This document shows, piece by piece, positions 60,401 through 64,000 of a stretch of 64,000 nt of DNA (its first letter is position 1; the number at the start of each line of letters is the position of its first letter). The notes below the pieces were generated by a model that saw only the letters and a program-made list of their open reading frames with translations, searched no databases and had not been told where the DNA came from. Position numbers and translations under genes: made by a program. The DNA comes from Ligaoa zhengdingensis (GTDB lineage: Bacteria; Bacillota; Clostridia; Oscillospirales; Ruminococcaceae), in NCBI RefSeq assembly GCF_014384885.1, contig NZ_JACRST010000005.1, forward strand, positions 91,057-155,056, given 5' to 3'.

Positions 60401-61614
60401 AAGCCGAGGCGCTTTTAAAAGATAAGGACGCGGATCAGGCGGCGATCAACGAGATGTACCGCAAGGTCATGCAGACGATTGTGGATCGCGTGGACGCCAA
60501 CCTGGAACTGCTGCGGCAGCTGATCGCCCAGGCGGAATCCCTCACCGAGGGGCAGTACACCCCGGACAGCTGGGCGGCGCTTCAGGATGCGCTCGCCAAC
60601 GGCATCGCGGCGCGCGACGACTTCGACGCGACGCCCGAAGAGATCAAGGCGGCGTGCGACGCGCTGTTCGGCGCGCTCGACGGCCTGATGCTCAACACCA
60701 ACAAGGCGGCGCTGAAAGCGGCCATCGACTTTGCAGAAGAGGTCATCGCGGCGGATCAGTACGAGAACCTCGAACAGCTCGAGGAGCAGCTCGCGGCGGC
60801 CAAGGCGGTCTACGGCGACGCGAACGCCACCCAGAAGCAGGTGGACGATGCGGCGGCGGCCCTCACCAGGGCGGCGGCAGCGGTGCGGCTGCGCGCGATC
60901 GAGGCCAAGACGGAGAAGCTGAACGCATCCGATTACACCTCTGCGAGCTGGAAAGCGCTTGCCAACCAGTTGGCGGCGGCGAAGAACTACCTGGCCGACG
61001 AAAAGACGGAAAATGATGTGCTGATCGCGGCGGTCAAGGCGGCGGACAAAGCCTTCGACGGGCTTGTAAAGCGCAGCAGCACGTCGCACTCGTCCAAGGG
61101 CTCGGCGAGCCCGGTGAGCCGCAACGACTACTGGAACGAAGTGATCGAGAAGGTCGGCGGCGCGGAGAAAGGCGGCAAGGTCAACGCCGTGGTGCAGAGC
61201 GGCGAGTTGGTCCCGGCGACGGTACTCGATACGCTCAAGGGCAAGGACGTGACCCTGGTGCTGGAGATCGGCGGCAAGGAGTACGCGATCCACGGCCAGG
61301 GGGCGATGAGCGGCTACAGCGCGGCAGCGGTCTACTACACCGAGGCTGAGCTGATCGCGATGGCGGACGGCAAGGCGCAGGTGCCTGCGGCTGGCAACCC
61401 GGAGACGGGCGGCGAAATCGCGGCGGGAGTGGCCCCCACCCTGCCCGGGACGGCGCAGGCCCCGGCGGAGAACCAGCAGCAAATCGGCGGTATCCCCGCT
61501 GCCGCGGAACAGCCCGAGGCGGGCTTCCCGGTATGGGCAATCGCGCTGATCGCGGTGGTTTCCCTCGCGGCGGCCGGCGGCGCGGGCTGGATGCTCCTCA
61601 AACGCAGAAGATAG
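54427..61614 (+). CDS. Giant surface protein with two ADP-ribosylglycohydrolase domains
   Basis: A 2395-residue exported protein. The order is: signal peptide (1-26); Pro/Glu linker; LamG1 (86-300); carboxypeptidase-regulatory-like/beta domain (300-460); ADP-ribosylglycohydrolase 1 (472-836); PKD1 (839-919); LamG2 (927-1125); ADP-ribosylglycohydrolase 2 (1137-1492); PKD2 (1502-1582); LamG3 (1598-1800); regulatory-like domain (1802-1887); FIVAR-like helices (1892-2217); YWN..VIEK module (2234-2315); NPETGG near 2325; membrane helix (2369-2392); RRR tail. Probable metal ligands Asp526/527 and Asp742/744 recur as Asp1191/1192 and Asp1407/1409. The usual GD motif is GE (WVGEMAG), a divergent subgroup. 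GTG start with AAGGAGGA. Confidence 0.93.
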   Translation: MSKKLLSILLAVVLVFSMAMPSFAVADGTIPLLPEASGQSEEAPPEEIPPAEPLEQPAEPVEEPTEETPAEVEASKEVFAAPVSSGEVILPEDGLVARWTFDGAEGGVVEDVTGNGHDGEIIRGEPEFVEGRFGQAISFQDGELVSVPSDDVFNAPIDGSFTLSAWVKAPELLGQWQAIIQKGRPDAAGTWWGLWFHSSDKLAFGADTQRDVYGNVAPEDEWVCVTLVQNGTDGTRKIYMDGVLAGTGAAQESVTDWDLVFGGVQAGGTFGGEYYTGLLDEVVFYNRALTGMEARALYLQNADVYTVSGQVLPGETGASVEGLTVHLYDAENDKTELAFAVTDADGYYEIGSVTDGAYVARVDAVEGSFLASEAAVEVAGGDVSADITLNAEVYRTIAFAVTPADAKVVLRGDNGIVVPEADGSYRVLEGSYRYTVSRAGYVTQRGDVDAVDEDQNLSITLQQVASGPVVLTEEEILDRMKGGWVGEMAGVTWAASTEFRAQGRLLREDEVPTWTPDMINSGFGQDDLYVEVPFLDCMKDNGVNANWKQLGDYFADSQFMLWHANYHGRENLRKGIEAPNSGHYLYNQCCDDIDWQIEADSVGMAALAQPEVAKELSWRVGHVMNYGDGVYGGVFVSTMYAAAFKAQSLDEIIDAGLSAIPEESMFRQMMEDVVAEYDVGSTWQECWQMLEDKWQNDRCPDGLNRPFNIDAKLNSAYILIGLLWGEEDFEQSMKISMMCGQDSDCNPSSVGGILGCYFGLENIPEQWKSGQDWTGRRFSYTNYTMTDCVNVNLDLAREVVKMTGGTIEDGVWTIPENTGDRTMILEQWPLEKNDLPEFTSVTVEADESDATGRTFVFDAEATDEDGIAAYQWFFGDLTFEDGAQQTHTYREDGVYYAYCYTTDAIGNTQVKQVKVLVNAEEEEEKLPLPKLIAHWTFDEIADGKVADATGNGHDGVASGEISLVDGKVGKAAQFGSEIVSIPDAPELNFSAADNFTLTAWVKAPELKNQWQAIAQKGRAGNSVWYGLWMDNKNQVSFGAPNYNTVDKAMPAVNEWVHLAAVQKDGVRYFYVNGALVDGTAQAVEGRTSGQPFTIGGVGGQLGELFQGQIDDVRLYNYALAAPEVNKLATLSDETILREEDILNRMKGGWVGEMAGVTWAASTEFRAQGRLLREDEVPAWNPYMINDGFGQDDLYVEVPFLDCMKAHGVNANWKWLGHYFRESEFALWHANYYGRENLRNGVEAPNSGHYLYNQCCDDIDWQIEADSVGMMALAQPEIAKELAWRVGHVMNYGDGVYGGVFVASMYAKAFTAESVGEIIEAGLGSIPEGSQFLAMMQDVMAEYESGSTWQECWQMLEDKWQNDRCPDGLNKPFNIDAKLNSAYILIGLLWGEGDFEQSMKISMMCGQDSDCNPSSVGGILGCYYGLENIPEKWKSGLDWNKKTFSYTDYTMTDCVNVNLDLAREVLAMNGGEIVDGAWVIPQPAKSEALILEQWPLEENALPELSATAVKDESDPTGRTFIFDAEATDEDGIAAYQWFFGDLTFDDGAQHTYTYKEDGIYYAVCYVTDGVGNTAWKQVKVFVNKTEEDEPDDPDDVTVTPTLVAHWTFDDLSFGVVKDVTGNGHDGASSGEPQFVEGKIGDAISFDGATQFITVPDAPEFKYKWSDSYSLSTWVKVDQNRSAWQGIVQKGRQNNGGFFGLWISNDNRYTYGAPNLFGPKVKEGEWALVTLVQDSKNNARKMYVNGELAAQTTPSGASSDLALSIGGIPGMNEYFKGMLDDVRIYNYPLSQMEIDNLFALNDAVYSISGTVSADSGVAVKGTVVNLYAADDPDTVIASARVAKDGSFVIPGAADGEYILKIAGNDEHGPAMLNVTVSGAAVSGLEITFGQMVDKSHLLTMIAVVESLSESDFTASSWKPLGEALSAARAVAENGTATAQEVMEAYLTLVAARDGLVFAPRTELLELAVELARAAMENPGLTEESWKALNDVVKEAEALLKDKDADQAAINEMYRKVMQTIVDRVDANLELLRQLIAQAESLTEGQYTPDSWAALQDALANGIAARDDFDATPEEIKAACDALFGALDGLMLNTNKAALKAAIDFAEEVIAADQYENLEQLEEQLAAAKAVYGDANATQKQVDDAAAALTRAAAAVRLRAIEAKTEKLNASDYTSASWKALANQLAAAKNYLADEKTENDVLIAAVKAADKAFDGLVKRSSTSHSSKGSASPVSRNDYWNEVIEKVGGAEKGGKVNAVVQSGELVPATVLDTLKGKDVTLVLEIGGKEYAIHGQGAMSGYSAAAVYYTEAELIAMADGKAQVPAAGNPETGGEIAAGVAPTLPGTAQAPAENQQQIGGIPAAAEQPEAGFPVWAIALIAVVSLAAAGGAGWMLLKRRR

Positions 61615-61643
61615 TCTCAACCTTCCCCCAAATAGATAAAAAT

Positions 61644-61690
61644 GGAGGCCCCGGAACCGGTCAAGGTTTCGGGGCCTCCGCTTTGTTTTT
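61644..61690. terminator. Bidirectional terminator
   Basis: GGAGGCCCCGGAACC pairs with GGTTTCGGGGCCTCC and is followed by GCTTTGTTTTTG. Confidence 0.88.
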
Positions 61691-61702
61691 GAAAGGGCGC
61701 GT

Positions 61703-62725
61703 TTATTGCGCTGCACCGGGCCGTTGGTAGAGCGCCGCCGCGTTGTCATACAGGACAGCCCGCCGCACCTCGGGGCGGTCCCCGATCGCGTCGAGCAGGT
61801 TGCGGAGCTGTTCGTAGACGACAAAGGTGTACCCGGCCTCCTCCTCGGGGCTGCGGTGCGCACGGAAGGAGAACTCCTCGCGGCAGAGGTTGCGGTAGCC
61901 GCGCGCATCCCATTCCCGCTTGCCGTGCCAAAGCATAATCGGGAAATCGGTGCCGAACAGGATGCGCCGGTAGTCGATGCGCTCAAAGGCGAGGGCGTAC
62001 ACCTCGGGGTTGACGACCGCCGCACAGTCGAACCACAGGCGATCCAGCACGTCCTCCAGGCCGGCCAGGCCCTCGAGGAACAGCTCGCGGGTGTAGCACC
62101 GGCCGAAGTGTGCGAGGATCAGCTTGAGGCGGGGGTACCGCGCGAGGATTTCGTGCACATCCGCCAGGTTGTGCGGATCGGGCAGCTTGCCCGCGCGGGG
62201 CAGGTGCATCAGCACCGGGGCGCCCAGCCGGTCGGCCAACGCGAACTGCTCGTGGGTCATGAAGTCGAAGATGCCCACCTCGGCGCTCTTGATCGGGCTC
62301 GCCATATAGGGGTAGGGCTTGAAGCCGCAGAAGCCGCCCGCGAGATAGCGCCGCTCGATCTCCTCCGGGGGATATTCCGGCCGGATGGTGAGCAGCCCGC
62401 GCACGCCGAACCGCCCGATCAGGCCAGCGATGTAGTCGTTGTTGGCAGCGGTGTCCGCCTGATAGATCGGCCAGGGCAGCGCCAGCGGCTCGACCGCGAC
62501 GCCCGGAAACAGCGCGGCGGTGTAGGCGCGGTAGTCCTCGTAGCTCATCAGCAGGCCGCATTCCATCGCCCAGTCGCCTGCAATCGCCTCAGGCGGCACC
62601 GAAGCGACGTGCTCGGGCAGGTCGAAATGGCCGTGTGCGTCGAGGATGCGCTCGGGCAGGCGGGCCGCCAGGTGCCTTTCAAAAAAATCTTCATCCAGCG
62701 GGGTCTTGTGAAAATAGCTGTACAT
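61703..62725 (-). CDS. Amidohydrolase-2 family metal-dependent hydrolase
   Basis: A 340-residue TIM-barrel hydrolase with metal-ligand pattern DAHGHFD (HxH), MHLPR, LILAHFGR and FGTDFP, as in the ACMSD/amidohydrolase-2 family (decarboxylases and lactone or amide hydrolases). The substrate is not evident. AAAAGGAG precedes the ATG at 62725. It begins 22 bases after the flavin-reductase-like gene, so the two form an operon convergent with the giant surface gene. Confidence 0.87.
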   Translation of the reverse strand: MYSYFHKTPLDEDFFERHLAARLPERILDAHGHFDLPEHVASVPPEAIAGDWAMECGLLMSYEDYRAYTAALFPGVAVEPLALPWPIYQADTAANNDYIAGLIGRFGVRGLLTIRPEYPPEEIERRYLAGGFCGFKPYPYMASPIKSAEVGIFDFMTHEQFALADRLGAPVLMHLPRAGKLPDPHNLADVHEILARYPRLKLILAHFGRCYTRELFLEGLAGLEDVLDRLWFDCAAVVNPEVYALAFERIDYRRILFGTDFPIMLWHGKREWDARGYRNLCREEFSFRAHRSPEEEAGYTFVVYEQLRNLLDAIGDRPEVRRAVLYDNAAALYQRPGAAQ

Positions 62726-62747
62726 GGGCGATACTCCTTTTCGCGGT

Positions 62748-63371
62748 TTATGGTTTGCGGCGTGTGCCGCCGGATGAGCGCTTGGCGGTGCGTTTGGCGC
62801 CTCGCCCCGCCGGCCGCCTCGCCACCGAGTAGCCGAAGGTGCCCAGTCGCCGCCCCAGCTCGTAATAGGCGCCGTGCGCATAGGCCGCGAGGCCCGCGCG
62901 TTCGAGGTGCAGCTTGCCCGCCGTGTCCACCAGCGCGGGGTCCACGTCCATCGCCACAATCTCAGCCAGAAACATATCGTGCGAGCCGAGCGCGAGCACC
63001 TGCTTCACCCGGCACTCGAGCGACAGCGGGCTCTGCGCCAGCAGCGGCGCGGACACCTTGGAGGCGGGTTCCACGGTGAGGCCGCAGGCCGCGAGCTTGT
63101 CCTCCTTTGAGCCCGAGCGAACCCCGCAGTAGTCGCAGGCGCGCACCAACGCGGCGGTGGTGAGGTTGATGACGAACTCGCCGCTGTCCCTGATGAGCCC
63201 GTAGGAGTGGCGGGAGGGGCGCACCGAGATATAGGTCATCGCCGGATGGGTGTTCACAATGCCCGTCCAGGCGATGGTCAGCAGGTTGGGCCGTTCCAGG
63301 GTGCCGCAGGTGACCATGGCGGGCGGCACAGGGGCCAGCAGGGTGCCGGGGTTCCAGGTGAGTTTGCTCAT
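62748..63371 (-). CDS. Flavin reductase-like (FMN-binding split barrel) protein
   Basis: A 207-residue protein of the flavin reductase domain family: WNPGTLLAPVPPAMVTCGTLERPNLLTIAWTGIVNTHPAMTYISVRPSRHSYGLI region, then GEFVINL and CDYCGVRSGSKEDKL with the CGxxSG-like motif of the flavoredoxin branch. It binds FMN and passes electrons in anaerobes. The C-tail is very basic (ARRPAGRGAKRTAKRSSGGTRRKP region), unusual for the family and perhaps nucleic-acid-binding. The ATG at 63371 is chosen by family start. Confidence 0.87.
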   Translation of the reverse strand: MSKLTWNPGTLLAPVPPAMVTCGTLERPNLLTIAWTGIVNTHPAMTYISVRPSRHSYGLIRDSGEFVINLTTAALVRACDYCGVRSGSKEDKLAACGLTVEPASKVSAPLLAQSPLSLECRVKQVLALGSHDMFLAEIVAMDVDPALVDTAGKLHLERAGLAAYAHGAYYELGRRLGTFGYSVARRPAGRGAKRTAKRSSGGTRRKP

Positions 63372-63462
63372 AGGTGATGACGCTCCATTCCGCCGCCGGG
63401 CGCGGCATAGTTTTAAGACCATTCTACCGCGCGCCCGCGGGACAGGCTATTGACAGATTAGA

Positions 63463-63514
63463 CAAAAAATCCGGGAGGGGGACAGCGGATGATCCACTGC
63501 CCCTTCTCCCGGAT
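63463..63514 (-). terminator. Terminator of the last surface-protein gene
   Basis: On the minus strand ATCCGGGAG..GGGGCAG pairs with CTG.CCCC..CTCCCGGAT and is followed by TTTTTTG. Confidence 0.85.
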
Positions 63515-63532
63515 CGAAAAGGAATAAGAAAC

Positions 63533-64000
63533 TTACCGGTTGTCGCGCTTTCTGCGGATCACAACCAGCGCTGTGCCGCCCAGGATTGCCGCCGCAATCA
63601 CAATTGCCGCGATGGCCCAAACCGGCATACCGGCTTCCGCCGCCTCGACAGGGGCCTCGGCCTGCGCCGCGGGCGCTTCCGCCTCAGCCGGGACCGCGGG
63701 CTCGATCACCGCGGGAACTTCGGGCGCCACGGGCGCTGCCGGAACAACCGCCTCCGGTGCTGCGGGCGCCACCGCCGCGGGAACCTCGCCGCCCGTCTCC
63801 GGGTTGCTGTTCGCTGCGGGGGCATTGCCGCTCGCAGCAGGCACAGTGCCAGCCATCGCCTTGACCTCCTCGGAGGTGTAATACACTGCCGCCGCGCTGT
63901 AGCCCTTCAGCTCGCCCGCGCCGTTCACTGCGTAATCCTTGCCGCCGATCTCGAAGACCACCGTCACTCCCTTGTTCTTCAGGGCGTCGATCACTGTCGC
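63533..64000 (-). CDS. C-terminal part of another anchored surface protein (partial)
   Basis: The frame enters from beyond the window edge with ATVIDALKNKGVTVVFEIGGKDYAVNGAGELKGYSAAAVYYTSEEVKAMAGT (region), the same module as in the two giant proteins. An NPETGGE motif, an Ala/Pro/Glu/Val linker, a membrane helix (VWAIAAIVIAAAILGGTALVVI) and the tail RRKRDNR follow. It is close to identical over long stretches to the 3' end of the collapsed gene at 29.9-30.25 kb, in inverted orientation. The enzymatic part lies outside the window. Confidence 0.88.
   Translation of the reverse strand, partial: ATVIDALKNKGVTVVFEIGGKDYAVNGAGELKGYSAAAVYYTSEEVKAMAGTVPAASGNAPAANSNPETGGEVPAAVAPAAPEAVVPAAPVAPEVPAVIEPAVPAEAEAPAAQAEAPVEAAEAGMPVWAIAAIVIAAAILGGTALVVIRRKRDNR

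Overview
The window looks like a chromosomal segment of a G+C-rich Gram-positive anaerobe of the Clostridia, most probably Oscillospirales (Ruminococcaceae/Oscillospiraceae type). The evidence is strong AGGAGG ribosome sites with frequent GTG and TTG starts, Firmicutes-type promoters, a THF riboswitch in front of folT, TypA, LexA, a PadR/DUF1700/DUF4097 operon, and very large cell-surface glycosidases with LamG, F5/8 and FIVAR-like modules. The species cannot be named from the sequence.

Layout. 1-3.9 kb is the right end of an integrative element of lower G+C: a sigma-like protein, a structured leader, a lone MazF/PemK-like toxin, two excisionase-like HTH proteins, a tyrosine integrase, its candidate arm sites, and a rebuilt tRNA-Arg(CCU) next to a tRNA half-copy. 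4.2-14.2 kb is core genome: Nudix, KtrB, LexA, TypA, two lipoproteins, a LytTR/GHKL two-component pair, and an A+T-richer cation/proton antiporter whose leader folds like a cation riboswitch. 14.4-20.4 kb is a five-gene envelope operon (CapA-like, PIG-L, GT2-GtrA, NAGPA-like, unknown membrane protein). 20.4-30.3 kb holds a 2162-residue GH127 surface protein, an orphan sugar-binding lipoprotein, THF riboswitch-folT, and a collapsed surface-protein gene. 30.4-34.6 kb holds padR-DUF1700-DUF4097, a candidate ncRNA and pyrK-pyrD. 34.6-36.6 kb has no protein gene; it contains inverted repeats, 90-bp tandem repeats and a candidate ncRNA. 36.6-47.3 kb holds an AbrB-like regulator, recG with a pentapeptide-repeat gene, tRNA-Lys, an MTA-salvage cassette, ilvB-ilvN and a metallophore-binding lipoprotein. 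47.5-64 kb holds a candidate ncRNA, a LacI-ABC importer-ribokinase operon, a broken surface gene, a 2395-residue surface protein with two ADP-ribosylglycohydrolase domains, an amidohydrolase/flavin-reductase pair, and the 3' end of another surface protein.

How it fits together. The most exciting candidate is the locus 48.0-61.6 kb. A LacI regulator, a ribose-type ABC importer, a ribokinase and a membrane-anchored duplicated ADP-ribosylglycohydrolase share a nearly identical 31-bp operator in front of the regulator and in front of the surface enzyme. This suggests extracellular release of ribose or an ADP-ribosyl-like furanoside, followed by uptake and phosphorylation. Four loci share the same C-terminal surface module: a YWN..VIEK..KGKD segment, an NPETGG motif, an Ala/Pro/Glu linker, a membrane helix and a basic tail. 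One of these (29.5 kb) is a deletion fusion. A further broken gene (53.8 kb) keeps only a signal peptide and a different anchor. Surface-protein genes are therefore being shuffled and lost here.
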